Of a DNA stretch of 37,670 bases, positions 1 through 8,149 are shown in pieces; position 1 is the first letter of the stretch; the number at the start of each line of letters is the position of its first letter. A program made the position numbers and the translations under genes. The notes beneath the pieces were generated by a model. It saw only the letters and a program-made list of their open reading frames with translations, did no database searches and was not told the origin of the DNA. Origin of the DNA: Phycisphaerales bacterium (GTDB taxonomy: Bacteria > Planctomycetota > Phycisphaerae > Phycisphaerales > SM1A02); NCBI GenBank assembly GCA_009692015.1, contig SIAB01000006.1:1-37670 (forward strand), given 5' to 3'.

Positions 1-35
1 TGCCCTGCGGAGTTCTTCGGGTGCCTGCGGGCGGG

Positions 36-41
36 TAGCCT
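36..41 (+). promoter_or_regulatory. Putative -10 box TAGCCT of the FG-GAP gene
   Basis: TAGCCT ends 6 nt before the ATG at 48. A weak TTCTTC lies 17 nt further upstream (13-18). The spacing puts the transcription start at or next to the ATG, so the mRNA would be leaderless. The same arrangement recurs at many genes in this window. Confidence 0.4.
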
Positions 42-47
42 TTCGGA

Positions 48-1391
48 ATGCTCTCACTTTTCGTTACCGTCGCAAGCGCCGCGCTCTTGGGTCCTCCCGT
101 TCCGACGATCCGCGAAACCGCGGTCCTTGATGCGACTTCGCCCACGGTGTCGCCGACCTTCGGCATGAATGTTGCAATCTCGGGCGATCGCGTGACGGCA
201 ACGGGACCCGATCCATCACGGACCGGCGGATCCATCGGACAGATCGCGACCTTTCAGATGCAACCAACGGGTGCCTGGACCGCCTTCCGCGAGATGCAAT
301 CCTGTGATCAGGTGCGCCAGGGCGATCTGGTGCTTGGACGAATGGTGATGTCAGGCGATGTCATGCTTGTTTCCGAAGATCGGCGCGATGGTCGCAGCAG
401 CGATGTCATCGCCTTTGAGAGCAGCGACGCGAACTCGGGCTGGAAGCAGGTGATGCGCCTCGAGCCGCCGAGTGCTTCCATCGAACCTGCCTTCGGCGGC
501 GTGATTGCAACCGATGGTGTTCTCGCCGCGATTTCAACGGTCGATATGCGCGTGCTGGGTGAGAAGGCCCGAACAGTGCAAGCGTCACCCCGTGTGTTTC
601 TGTTCAAGCGCGGCGCAGAAGGGTGGGCGGGTATCGGATTTCTCCAGCGCGACGAGGCGCAGAAACCAACTTTTTTCGGTGCGTCACTGGCGATGACACC
701 AGGACAGATCGTCATCGGCTGCCCCAAGGCGATCATGGCTGCCCCCCATCAGGATCTCGTGGTTGGAGGCGATGCGGTGGTGGTGGTCTATCGCCTGAAT
801 GCGGCGGGTTCTTGGGCGATCGATGGCGAGCTGCGACCACCTGCTGAGAGTTTGGACTTTCTTGGATTTGGTTCAATCGTTGCTGCGGACGAATCGACAA
901 TCGCAGTACGAATGTCAAAGGTCACCGTGGCGACCGCCAGTGTCTTGGTGTATCGCCGAGCCCAGACCGGATGGGTGTACGACGGCCAACTGACCCCGCT
1001 CATCGATGTCACCCCGGGAGTGGGCTGGGGCGTTGCCCTGGCGATCGCGGATGGTCGAATCATCGTTGGCGATCCGACCGCGCTCAACGGCGATCAACCA
1101 CCGGGATATGTCGGCGCGTTTGCACGGGGCAAGGACGGAAACTGGGCTGAGTCGGTGCGACTGCAACCATCGGTCAAGGTCATGACTGCACGCTGGGGAG
1201 TCGCGGTGCGCGCGGATGGTCGGCGCGTCGTCGTGGCGCGACCACAAAGTGAACGGGAGGGGATCATGCCGGGTGGCGCATTGGTGTTCACACTTCCAGC
1301 TGCTGACCAAGTGCCGCCGCCCACTGCGATCCAGTCAGTGCCCGCATCAACGACGCCACTGATTGCACCGCCGACGCCGACCCCGAAGTAG
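48..1391 (+). CDS. Secreted FG-GAP/integrin-alpha-like repeat protein
   Basis: A 447-residue protein with a short hydrophobic N-terminus that looks like a signal peptide (about residues 1-15). The rest is a series of degenerate repeats of roughly 50-60 residues. Each combines a phrase like FGxxVAxxG.I.VG.P with a strand pair of the type VxVFxRxxxGW and a following L.P. This is the layout of FG-GAP (integrin alpha-type beta-propeller) repeats seen in many planctomycete surface proteins. The C-terminus is a Pro/Thr/Ala-rich tail with no obvious anchor. An in-frame TAG at 36-38 excludes an earlier start, so the ATG at 48 is the first usable one. No enzyme motif is visible. A structural or adhesive extracytoplasmic role is inference from the fold only. 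Confidence 0.7.
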   Translation: MLSLFVTVASAALLGPPVPTIRETAVLDATSPTVSPTFGMNVAISGDRVTATGPDPSRTGGSIGQIATFQMQPTGAWTAFREMQSCDQVRQGDLVLGRMVMSGDVMLVSEDRRDGRSSDVIAFESSDANSGWKQVMRLEPPSASIEPAFGGVIATDGVLAAISTVDMRVLGEKARTVQASPRVFLFKRGAEGWAGIGFLQRDEAQKPTFFGASLAMTPGQIVIGCPKAIMAAPHQDLVVGGDAVVVVYRLNAAGSWAIDGELRPPAESLDFLGFGSIVAADESTIAVRMSKVTVATASVLVYRRAQTGWVYDGQLTPLIDVTPGVGWGVALAIADGRIIVGDPTALNGDQPPGYVGAFARGKDGNWAESVRLQPSVKVMTARWGVAVRADGRRVVVARPQSEREGIMPGGALVFTLPAADQVPPPTAIQSVPASTTPLIAPPTPTPK

Positions 1392-1418
1392 TGCAAGCAG
1401 GGCGTCCGCCGCAGCGAC

Positions 1419-1724
1419 TCACTCCCAGTTTCGCACCACGCAGGCCGCGCAGAGCACGCCGCAGACGATGTTGAATGGTCCCACGGCGTCCGGTGGCCAC
1501 TGAATCGGTGCCAGCACATTGAGCGCGACAGCCATCGCTCCAAAGATCGCGGCCCACGCCGGGAGTTTCAAAGTGACCAGCCAGACCGCACTCACAAACG
1601 CCGCAATCGATAGTGCCCACGCGACGATGGCGCGCAACTGTTCAGCCTCGAGCGGCGCAAACTTTGCCGCGCGTGCGAAGAGAAGAGCGCCGATGCAACC
1701 GATGATGATGAGCAGGATCTTCAC
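1419..1724 (-). CDS. Small integral membrane protein, unknown function
   Basis: A 101-residue protein that is mostly hydrophobic. Likely membrane segments are residues 2-18, 32-52, 55-74 and perhaps 82-97, with a short polar loop (about 20-31) after the first. The C-terminal part, with an N-V-L-A-P-I turn before the last helix, recalls small bacterial membrane proteins of the DUF6804 kind, but that match is from memory and weak. The GTG at 1724 is chosen because a TAGGCT box sits 7 nt before it. An upstream start would run into the divergent kinase gene. There is no Shine-Dalgarno sequence. Confidence 0.55.
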   Translation of the reverse strand: MKILLIIIGCIGALLFARAAKFAPLEAEQLRAIVAWALSIAAFVSAVWLVTLKLPAWAAIFGAMAVALNVLAPIQWPPDAVGPFNIVCGVLCAACVVRNWE

Positions 1725-1731
1725 GCCGCAG

Positions 1732-1737
1732 AGCCTA
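1732..1737 (-). promoter_or_regulatory. Putative -10 box TAGGCT of the small membrane protein
   Basis: Read on the minus strand, TAGGCT is followed by exactly 7 nt and then the GTG at 1724. It supports the GTG start and predicts a leaderless transcript. Confidence 0.4.
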
Positions 1738-1743
1738 CCCGTT

Positions 1744-1760
1744 GGGTTACTCTGCAACCC
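1744..1760. repeat. Inverted repeat GGGTT-N7-AACCC over the kinase -10 box
   Basis: A perfect 5-bp inverted repeat (1744-1748 and 1756-1760) encloses the TACTCT hexamer and ends directly before the kinase ATG. The divergent start sites are only 36 bp apart, so a protein bound here could affect both. Five base pairs can arise by chance. Confidence 0.2.
1748..1753 (+). promoter_or_regulatory. Putative -10 box TACTCT of the kinase gene
   Basis: TACTCT is followed by 7 nt and then the ATG at 1761. This is the spacing expected of a leaderless transcript. Confidence 0.45.
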
Positions 1761-3368
1761 ATGACCCCAGCGCAACGCGATCTTGCGCAGCGACTTTTCG
1801 AAGAGGCGATTCGCGAGGGAACCCCCGATCCCTCCGCATGGATTGCCACGAAGACACTCGACTCAACCGTGTGCGCCGAGGTCAAGCGAATGCTCGCTGT
1901 GCACGGCGCGCGCCCCACCCACGCCGAGTCGACCAGCGATCGCACGGCGACGCGCTTAGCTGACTCACTCTTGGGATGCGTCTTGGGCGGTTACCGCATC
2001 GATCGCTTGATCGGCACCGGAGGGATGGGGCGGGTTTACCTCGCCGTGAGTACGACCGATCCAGCCAACGAGGTCGCGATGAAAGTCTTAGGTCGCTCGG
2101 TGACTGGCGCGGTCGCTCTCTCTCGCTTCGCACGCGAGGCAGAGGTGATGGCGCGCTTGAAGCATCCCGGCATCGCGGCTTTCTTCGGTGGAGGCATGTA
2201 CGACGATGGTCAAGGTGCGGTGCCTTGGTTTGCCATGGAGCACATTGCCAATGCCACCGAACTCGCTGATTGGTGTGACAAGCGCGATGTGAATCTTCGC
2301 GGTCGCTTGAGCCTCGTTGCCGAGATCAGCGATGCCATCGGTCACGCGCACCGCGCCGGCATCATCCACCGCGATCTCAAGCCGGCCAACATCCTGATCA
2401 CTTCATCCGGCGAACCGAAGGTGATCGATTTCGGGGTTGCCCGATGTGTGGGTTCCGATTCGGGTGTCGGTGCGGTGCAGACGCAAACTGGGCAACTCCT
2501 CGGGACCCTGCAGTACATGAGCCCCGAACAGTTCGCGGGAGATCCTCGCAAGATCGACCAGCGCGCCGATGTGTATGCGCTGGGAGTGATTCTGTTTGAA
2601 CTCATCACCGGGAGTTATCCGCACGATGTTCGCGCAGTTTCAGTCACCGAAGCGGCGCGCATTGTCTGTCAGGAGGATGCCCCCGACATGCGCGGCGCGG
2701 CCGCCGACATCGATGATGCGCTTGCTGCGATCGTCGCCAAGTGCCTCCGTCGCGAACGATCCGAACGATTCGATGATGCCCGCGAATTGAGCCAGATTCT
2801 GCGCAACTGGCTGCGCGGCGAGACCGATGCGGAACCAATGCCAATCTTGGATACCAAGGGTTCGCCGTTGGCGACTGGATCGAAGGCTTCGACCACCACG
2901 AAGCCACCCGCCCGTGCCAAGAGTGCGGCGCATCCACTTGAATCACAAAGCATTCAACGATCCAGCGGATGGCTCGTGCCGACGCTCTCGGTCCTCTTGG
3001 TTGCGGTGGTGGCGCTGGTGGCAACGGGCGTGATTTCCCCCAAGAGTCTGGCCCAGTGGTGGCGGGCGCTGTCGAGTGGTGTTGCGGATGTGACAGCGAG
3101 AGACAGCGCCGCGATCGTGGAAGCGATTTCGATTGACAGCGATCCTGTCGGCGCACGGGTCACCATTGACGGCCGTGATGTCGGCGTCACTCCGGTGCGC
3201 TCTTCGATCGCTTGGCAACCAACAAGCCAGGGAGCCACCATTTCCATTTCGATGGGGGGCTACAAGTCTCAGACGCACGTGATTTCTGCGGCGCCTCGGG
3301 GCGGGCGCACCGCACCTCTGCAGATGCGCGTGCGCCTCGACCCCGCGGCCGAAACCCCTTCGCCCTGA
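1761..3368 (+). CDS. Transmembrane Ser/Thr protein kinase with PEGA domain
   Basis: A 535-residue PknB/Hanks-type kinase. Residues 1-75 are a helical N-terminal region of the sort common in planctomycete kinases. The kinase domain (about 78-350) has a complete set of motifs: Gly-rich loop IGTGGMGRV (84-92), ATP-binding Lys108 in AMKVL, HRDLKPAN (203-210), DFG (223-225) and SPEQ (254-257). A Thr/Pro/Lys-rich linker leads to one membrane helix (about 404-424). A PEGA domain (about 455-525) follows outside the membrane and starts with a typical SDPVGARVTIDG phrase. The kinase should therefore phosphorylate cytoplasmic targets and sense or bind something through PEGA. It is convergent with the secretion gene gspF (53-nt gap), but nothing in the sequence ties it to that machine. 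Target and signal are unknown. Confidence 0.93.
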   Translation: MTPAQRDLAQRLFEEAIREGTPDPSAWIATKTLDSTVCAEVKRMLAVHGARPTHAESTSDRTATRLADSLLGCVLGGYRIDRLIGTGGMGRVYLAVSTTDPANEVAMKVLGRSVTGAVALSRFAREAEVMARLKHPGIAAFFGGGMYDDGQGAVPWFAMEHIANATELADWCDKRDVNLRGRLSLVAEISDAIGHAHRAGIIHRDLKPANILITSSGEPKVIDFGVARCVGSDSGVGAVQTQTGQLLGTLQYMSPEQFAGDPRKIDQRADVYALGVILFELITGSYPHDVRAVSVTEAARIVCQEDAPDMRGAAADIDDALAAIVAKCLRRERSERFDDARELSQILRNWLRGETDAEPMPILDTKGSPLATGSKASTTTKPPARAKSAAHPLESQSIQRSSGWLVPTLSVLLVAVVALVATGVISPKSLAQWWRALSSGVADVTARDSAAIVEAISIDSDPVGARVTIDGRDVGVTPVRSSIAWQPTSQGATISISMGGYKSQTHVISAAPRGGRTAPLQMRVRLDPAAETPSP

Positions 3369-3421
3369 TCCTTCGCCAACCGCGCGAACGCGATGGCTGG
3401 TCTCGAAGACCTCCACGAAGA

Positions 3422-4681
3422 TCAGGAATGAATGGCCTTGCTCAATCCAAAGATCGGTAGCAACATTGCCGCTGCAATGCCACCGACCACCACACCCATA
3501 CCAAGAATCATGATCGGTTCGATCAAGCTCGTCGCCGCCTTGATGGCAGAGTCGAGCTCGTCTTCAGCGAACTGCGCTGCGTAGTCGAGGGTTTCAGAGA
3601 GCCGTCCGCTGCGTTCGCCGGCGTTGATCATGGCCGAGACTGGGCGCGGGACGAGTGGAGAGTTCAGAAACGCCGTGGACATGTCCTGCCCGCGATTGAC
3701 GCGATCCTCGAGTTCGTCCCAGAGTTGTTTGTACAGCGCATTGCCCGTGACCGTGCGAAGAATCCTGATGACGTCGAGCAGACTCACGCCCGCGGCGAGC
3801 AAGACGCCCATCGTTCCAGCGAATCGCACGGTGTAAAGCTGCAGGAACATGGTGCGAATCACTGGAACATTCAACCGCGCCCAATCGAGCGCCAGCCTTC
3901 CGGGTGTTGAACGGCTCCACAAGACGGATCCGATGACGACCGCAGCAATTGTGGCGATCCAAATCATCCAGTGCGCGTGCAGACTGTCGGCGATCGCCAT
4001 CAGCACGCGCGTCAGCATCGGCAGACGATCGCCCTGCGCCGCAAAGAGGGGCTTGAACTTTGGCAAGACGAAGGTCATGATGATCGCCACCGCCGTCACC
4101 GCCACAAAGAGCATGATGCCTGGATAGGCCATCGCACCCTTGACCTGCTTGGTGAATTTGCGTTGCTTGGCGAGATCCTTTGAGATTCGCGCCAGCATCT
4201 GATCGAGCATGCCCGTGGCCTCGGCAGCCTTGAGCAAGGCGATCATGACCGCTGGGAAGACGCGCGGCCACTTCGCCATCGCAGTCGAAAGATCTTCGCC
4301 CTCGCAGACATCGTCCCGGATTCGATTGATGACCGCCGCAGCCTCTTTGCTAGGGGTTTGTGCGGCGTATGTTTCGAGTCCCTCAACCAGTGAGACGCCA
4401 GTCTTCATCATCACCGAGAGTTGTGTGCAGAGCGAGAGCACTTCGTCGCGCTTGAATCGGGCGCTGAGCGATCGATCGCCAGGCGTGGCCCGGGCGACTG
4501 GTTTCGCATCCAGCGCGGCGCGGGCGATCGAAATGACCGCGAGTCCTTGACGATGCAATTCACGCACGACTCCCGCGTGGTTCGCGCACTCCATCACACC
4601 GCGGAGCGGTGCGCCGTCGGCACGGCGGGCGCGCCAATCGAAACGTGGGGTGACGAGTTGTTCAGCGACGGCAAGCGCCAT
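3422..4681 (-). CDS. gspF: Type II secretion inner-membrane platform protein GspF
   Basis: A 419-residue protein of the GspF/PilC family, the polytopic platform that couples the GspE ATPase to pseudopilus assembly. It has a short cytoplasmic N-terminal domain (about 1-60) and then two T2SSF repeats. The first (about 75-195) has the LCTQLSVMMKTGVSLVEGLE opening. The second (about 280-400) has the parallel FAGTMGVLLAAGVSLLDVI opening. Membrane helices lie after the first repeat, around 190-210 and 240-260, and near the C-terminus in a Gly-rich segment. Length is normal for the family (about 400). Its ATG lies inside the 3' end of gspE (20-nt overlap), so the two are translationally coupled. It is the last gene of the minus-strand operon. 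Confidence 0.95.
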   Translation of the reverse strand: MALAVAEQLVTPRFDWRARRADGAPLRGVMECANHAGVVRELHRQGLAVISIARAALDAKPVARATPGDRSLSARFKRDEVLSLCTQLSVMMKTGVSLVEGLETYAAQTPSKEAAAVINRIRDDVCEGEDLSTAMAKWPRVFPAVMIALLKAAEATGMLDQMLARISKDLAKQRKFTKQVKGAMAYPGIMLFVAVTAVAIIMTFVLPKFKPLFAAQGDRLPMLTRVLMAIADSLHAHWMIWIATIAAVVIGSVLWSRSTPGRLALDWARLNVPVIRTMFLQLYTVRFAGTMGVLLAAGVSLLDVIRILRTVTGNALYKQLWDELEDRVNRGQDMSTAFLNSPLVPRPVSAMINAGERSGRLSETLDYAAQFAEDELDSAIKAATSLIEPIMILGMGVVVGGIAAAMLLPIFGLSKAIHS

Positions 4682-6404
4682 GGACTTCCTCCAGTGTGGT
4701 CAATCCGGCAAGCACCTTGTGCATGCCATCATCCCACAAGGTCTCAAATCCCTGCTTCGAAAGCAAATCGCGGATCGCACTCAGATCAACTTTCGCCGAA
4801 ATTGCATCAAGAATCCTGCTGTCGGGAACGAGGAGTTCATAGAGTCCGATGCGTCCAGAGCAGCCGCGCTCCTTGCACCTGCGACATCCAATTCCCTTGC
4901 GAAGTTCTGTGACCGTCTCGCCGTACTTGCCCATGCTCGCGCGCTCGTGCCCATCTGGAACATAGGTGGTGCGGCAGTGCACGCAAGTCTTCCGCACCAG
5001 CCGTTGGGCCAGCACGCCGCGCAGACTTGCCGCCACCAGGAAGGGTTCCACGCCGAGGTTGGTGAGTCGCGTCACGGCGCTCGGCGCATCATTTGTATGC
5101 AGCGTGGAGAGCACGAGATGACCGGTCAGCGCCGCTTGCACGGCAGTCTGAGCCGTTTCACCATCGCGGATTTCTCCGACCATGAGGATGTCGGGGTCTT
5201 GTCGCAATAGTGATCGAAGCGCGCCGGAGAAGGTGAGTCCAGCCTTCACATTCACCTGCGTCTGATGGACGCCAGGAAGATTGCTCTCAACTGGATCCTC
5301 AACCGTCGAGACATTCAGGCACTCGGTGTCAAAGCCAGCGAGAACCGAGTAAAGCGTGGTGGACTTTCCGCTGCCGGTGGGACCAGTGACGAGCACCACG
5401 CCATGGGGCTCGTCGATGACCTTGCGGAAAGTTGCTTCGGTCGAGGCGCGAAAGCCAAGTTGCTCGAGTCCGATCCGTGTCCCGCCAACATCGATGACGC
5501 GCATGACGACCTTTTCGCCAAACTTGCCCGGAAGGGTCGAGACGCGAAGGTCGATTGGCCGACCATTGACGCGCACGCTGATTTCGCCATCCTGCGGGAT
5601 GCGCCGCTCCGAGATGTCCAGCCGCGCCATGATTTTGATGCGACTGGCGATCGCCGAATGCATGCGATAGGGCGGACGAACGCGAACATGGAGGACCCCA
5701 TCGACCCGCAGGCGCACGCGAAGTTGGGCATCGTCTGGTTCGATGTGGATGTCCGAGGCACCCTCGGCGACCGCACAGGCAATGATGTGATTCACCAATC
5801 GGACCACAGGGCCGCTCGACGCTTCATCGGGACTCCCCGACATTTCTGCGGTCGCCGGCTCAGAGACCGCGCCGACAACATCATCCAGATTGTCGAGAAG
5901 TTCGGCAACGATCTCTTGGGTGTCGGCTCCGGAGCGATCGGTCGACGATTCGACCTCGGGAAGCACCATCGCAAGCGCGGTCTCAAGAGCTTCCTGGGTG
6001 CTGACCGTCACGCGCACATGGAATCCAGTCATGCGCGCGAGGTGCTCGCAGACGACGAAATCGTCTGGGTTGGAGGTGCAGACGACCAGTTCGCCATCGG
6101 CGAGTGAGAGTGGCACCACCAGGTGCTCATGTCGGATCGACTCAGGAATCAGAGCCCGAACTCCAGGGTCGGCGACCTCGCTGGGGTTCTCAATGAATTC
6201 CATCGACTTCGCGTTCGCGAGTGCGCGAAGCAATTGCTCCTGCGAAACAAATCCGCGTTCGATCAGAATCTCGCCGAGCATCTTGCGACGCGAATCAGAG
6301 GACTGCGCGAGCAGTGCATCGCGCAGTTGTTCGGCGGTCAAGAGACCGGAGTCCATCAAGACCTGGCCGAGTGAGACAGAGATTGGACGGGGATGTTCAG
6401 CCAT
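4662..6404 (-). CDS. gspE: Type II secretion / pilus assembly ATPase GspE
   Basis: A 580-residue hexameric secretion ATPase of the GspE/PilB family that drives pseudopilus extension from the cytoplasmic face. The N-terminus carries two tandem MshEN-type helical motifs (about 10-34 and 41-65), then the rest of the N-terminal domain (to about 150) and a linker. The core has Walker A GPTGSGKST (341-349), the Asp-box region around 370, Walker B ILMVGEIRD (406-414) and a His-box near STLHTND (433-439). A zinc-binding four-cysteine motif is present (Cys474, Cys477, Cys507, Cys510). The ATG at 6404 overlaps the upstream stop as ATGGCTGA. An ATG 7 codons earlier is possible, but the chosen start leaves the MshEN domain a normal length. 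All catalytic motifs are intact. Confidence 0.95.
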   Translation of the reverse strand: MAEHPRPISVSLGQVLMDSGLLTAEQLRDALLAQSSDSRRKMLGEILIERGFVSQEQLLRALANAKSMEFIENPSEVADPGVRALIPESIRHEHLVVPLSLADGELVVCTSNPDDFVVCEHLARMTGFHVRVTVSTQEALETALAMVLPEVESSTDRSGADTQEIVAELLDNLDDVVGAVSEPATAEMSGSPDEASSGPVVRLVNHIIACAVAEGASDIHIEPDDAQLRVRLRVDGVLHVRVRPPYRMHSAIASRIKIMARLDISERRIPQDGEISVRVNGRPIDLRVSTLPGKFGEKVVMRVIDVGGTRIGLEQLGFRASTEATFRKVIDEPHGVVLVTGPTGSGKSTTLYSVLAGFDTECLNVSTVEDPVESNLPGVHQTQVNVKAGLTFSGALRSLLRQDPDILMVGEIRDGETAQTAVQAALTGHLVLSTLHTNDAPSAVTRLTNLGVEPFLVAASLRGVLAQRLVRKTCVHCRTTYVPDGHERASMGKYGETVTELRKGIGCRRCKERGCSGRIGLYELLVPDSRILDAISAKVDLSAIRDLLSKQGFETLWDDGMHKVLAGLTTLEEVHGACRR

Positions 6405-6924
6405 CGAGCGCGATCTCAAAGACATGTGATCCACAGCGAATTCGGGCGTGTCGGTCGCCAACTTCAATGAGTTGGAAAGATCGCTTGCTCTTCGCGTCGG
6501 TCCAGGTCTGACCCACGCGGAGAGTCTTGCCATTGATGACCGCAAGTGAGCGGTCGAGCGTGGCTTGGAGGTCGAGGTCGGGTCCCGCCGACGAACCAGA
6601 ATGTTCCGCCGCGGCCGTGGTGAGGTCGAGGGCGGGATTCATGTCGGCAGGCGAAGCAAAGGGGCTTCGCGCAGGCAATCGCGCAAGGTCCCAGTGCGGA
6701 GTCGCGATGAGGAGCGATTCAGGAATCAGGGCAACCGCAGGTTCCGCGGGCTTGGCGATAACAGCTGCGGCAACAGGTGCCGCTTCGGCACTCTTGGGGG
6801 CGAAGGCGAGTTTCGCGCCGAAGATTCCGACGGTCGCGAAAAGCGACGCGAGCAAGAGTGCCAATTGGCGGGGCGATGTCCCCAGCCGGGCTGCAAACGC
6901 ACCCCATTTTACTTGGAACGACAT
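6397..6924 (-). CDS. PilP/GspC-like inner-membrane protein with HR domain
   Basis: A 175-residue bitopic protein. It has a short cytoplasmic N-terminus, one membrane helix (about 20-40), an Ala/Pro-rich periplasmic linker (about 43-115) and a small C-terminal beta-rich domain (about 120-174). That domain contains the phrases AVINGKTLRVGQTW and RIRCGSHVFEIAL. It matches the pattern of the homology region of PilP and GspC, in which 'INGk..r.Gd' is followed by paired strands ending in a hydrophobic 'v.l...G..f.l.l'. In known systems this domain links the PilN/O or GspL/M inner-membrane complex to the secretin. Its position between the pilO-like gene and gspE fits that job. No PDZ domain follows. 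The start is a TAATG junction with the gene upstream, and the end overlaps gspE. Family assignment is by pattern and context. Confidence 0.72.
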   Translation of the reverse strand: MSFQVKWGAFAARLGTSPRQLALLLASLFATVGIFGAKLAFAPKSAEAAPVAAAVIAKPAEPAVALIPESLLIATPHWDLARLPARSPFASPADMNPALDLTTAAAEHSGSSAGPDLDLQATLDRSLAVINGKTLRVGQTWTDAKSKRSFQLIEVGDRHARIRCGSHVFEIALDG

Positions 6925-7472
6925 TAGCGTTGACCCTCCGCAGAGAGGAAGTATTCGTCGATGCCGACAATTGCCTGGACCTGCGCGCCGCTGCGACGAA
7001 TGTCGATCGACCGCACTCGCGTCATACCCGCTTCACTCTCGGCCGTTTTTACGGTCGAGAACAGGGCCTCAAAAGACCCCGTGAGTTGCACGTCAATGGT
7101 CCTCCGATCGATCGCGATCCCAGCTGGTCGCACGGTCAGCGCCTCCCGATCGCCAATGCGAATCGATTGGTCGAGTACTTCCTGGCCATCAATTTGTCGG
7201 GTCAGCGATGGGATGAGTTTGCTCTCATTGAGATCGCTGCGAAGTGCGTGCCCACTCTCATCGCGCTGCGTGCGTAGGTGATCGACATCTGCACGAAGGC
7301 GATCAAAGTCATCGCGTTGAACGAGGTATTGGTCGGTTGCCTTCGAAAGATTGCGGCTGTCGGCGCGCATCGTTCGCGCCGCGCTGAAATTCGGAATCGC
7401 CATCGCGCCGATCACGGCCGCGCACACGAAGGATGGAACGAGTATCCACTTCCACGAGAGAGAGAGTTTCAT
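6924..7472 (-). CDS. PilO/GspM-like inner-membrane assembly protein
   Basis: A 182-residue bitopic protein. The membrane helix is about residues 9-28, followed by a periplasmic coiled coil (about 35-80, rich in Arg, Asp and Leu with heptad spacing). A C-terminal alpha/beta domain (about 95-175) contains the phrase VQLTGSFEALFSTVKTAES. 'V.l.G.y..l..fl..le' is typical of the ferredoxin-like domain of PilO/GspM. Such proteins pair with PilN/GspL to form the periplasmic scaffold of the platform. The start overlaps the pilN-like stop as ATGA, and the stop overlaps the next start as TAATG. Sequence identity to any named PilO is likely low. The call rests on topology, the domain phrase and gene order. 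Confidence 0.75.
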   Translation of the reverse strand: MKLSLSWKWILVPSFVCAAVIGAMAIPNFSAARTMRADSRNLSKATDQYLVQRDDFDRLRADVDHLRTQRDESGHALRSDLNESKLIPSLTRQIDGQEVLDQSIRIGDREALTVRPAGIAIDRRTIDVQLTGSFEALFSTVKTAESEAGMTRVRSIDIRRSGAQVQAIVGIDEYFLSAEGQR

Positions 7473-8149
7473 TGCACGCCACCCCCCTCGACAGATGCGG
7501 CATGCGCGGTGACTGCGGGAGCCCAGGGTCGTGTCGCGGCTGCAGGCGCGCTGGCCGCGGCAGTGGGATCGATCCGCGCGCGCATCACGAACTGCTGCTC
7601 AGATCCTCCGCTGGTTCGAGCTGCCGCGCGCTGTTCAAGCACGGTGACCGCAGTGAACGGCGGGGTCTTTCGCAGACTGGACGCGAGTTCTTGCACAGAC
7701 TCTGGTGTCGGAGCAATGCCATTCATCAGGATGAGATACGCGGGGCGCGCCGATATGGCACCCTTGGCGAGCTTTGTTTCTTCGAGCGAGATTTTCATCG
7801 ATTCGAGCCAACTTCCCTCAGGGAGCAAATGCGAAATGGTCGCAATGATCTCGCTGGCACTGACAGGCGATCGCAGGATTGCATCCACTGCAATTTCACC
7901 GCGAAGCGTGGTCCGCTCCTGCGTGGACTTCGCAACCATCTCGTCGATCTTGCTGGCGCGATCCCGCAATTGTGCAAAAACTTCATACTCGGCTCGGGCG
8001 TTGCGCAGTTCGACATACGAATTGATGGCCACACCCGTCACAATGGTGAGCGCAAGAATTCCACTCAATTTGACGAGCCGAAATGAGGCGCGCTCGCGCA
8101 GGATCCTGCGGGCATCATCGGGCAGAAGATCGACATAGAACTCGTTCAT
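7469..8149 (-). CDS. PilN/GspL-like inner-membrane assembly protein
   Basis: A 226-residue bitopic protein. The N-terminus contains NEFYVDLLPDDARR (2-15), the counterpart of the conserved 'iNLLP' peptide of PilN that docks into PilM. A membrane helix (about 29-48) and a coiled coil (about 49-85) follow. The periplasmic domain (about 90-190) includes LLPEGSWLESMKI, a usual PilN/GspL phrase, and an Ala/Pro-rich tail closes the protein. The ATG at 8149 overlaps the pilM-like stop as ATGA, which decides this start over a longer reading frame. It should bind the PilM-like protein inside the cell and the PilO-like protein outside the inner membrane. Confidence 0.82.
   Translation of the reverse strand: MNEFYVDLLPDDARRILRERASFRLVKLSGILALTIVTGVAINSYVELRNARAEYEVFAQLRDRASKIDEMVAKSTQERTTLRGEIAVDAILRSPVSASEIIATISHLLPEGSWLESMKISLEETKLAKGAISARPAYLILMNGIAPTPESVQELASSLRKTPPFTAVTVLEQRAAARTSGGSEQQFVMRARIDPTAAASAPAAATRPWAPAVTAHAASVEGGGVQ

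Noticed and set aside
3399-3411. Small inverted repeat GGTCT-CGA-AGACC between the kinase and gspF as a two-way terminator
   Set aside because: The stem is only 5 bp with a 3-nt loop and no T-run on either strand. This is too weak to call.
5265-6107. A 280-codon open frame on the plus strand opposite gspE
   Set aside because: It lies wholly antisense to a gene with every GspE motif intact. Long antisense frames are expected in GC-rich DNA with this codon use. The translation has no recognisable domain.
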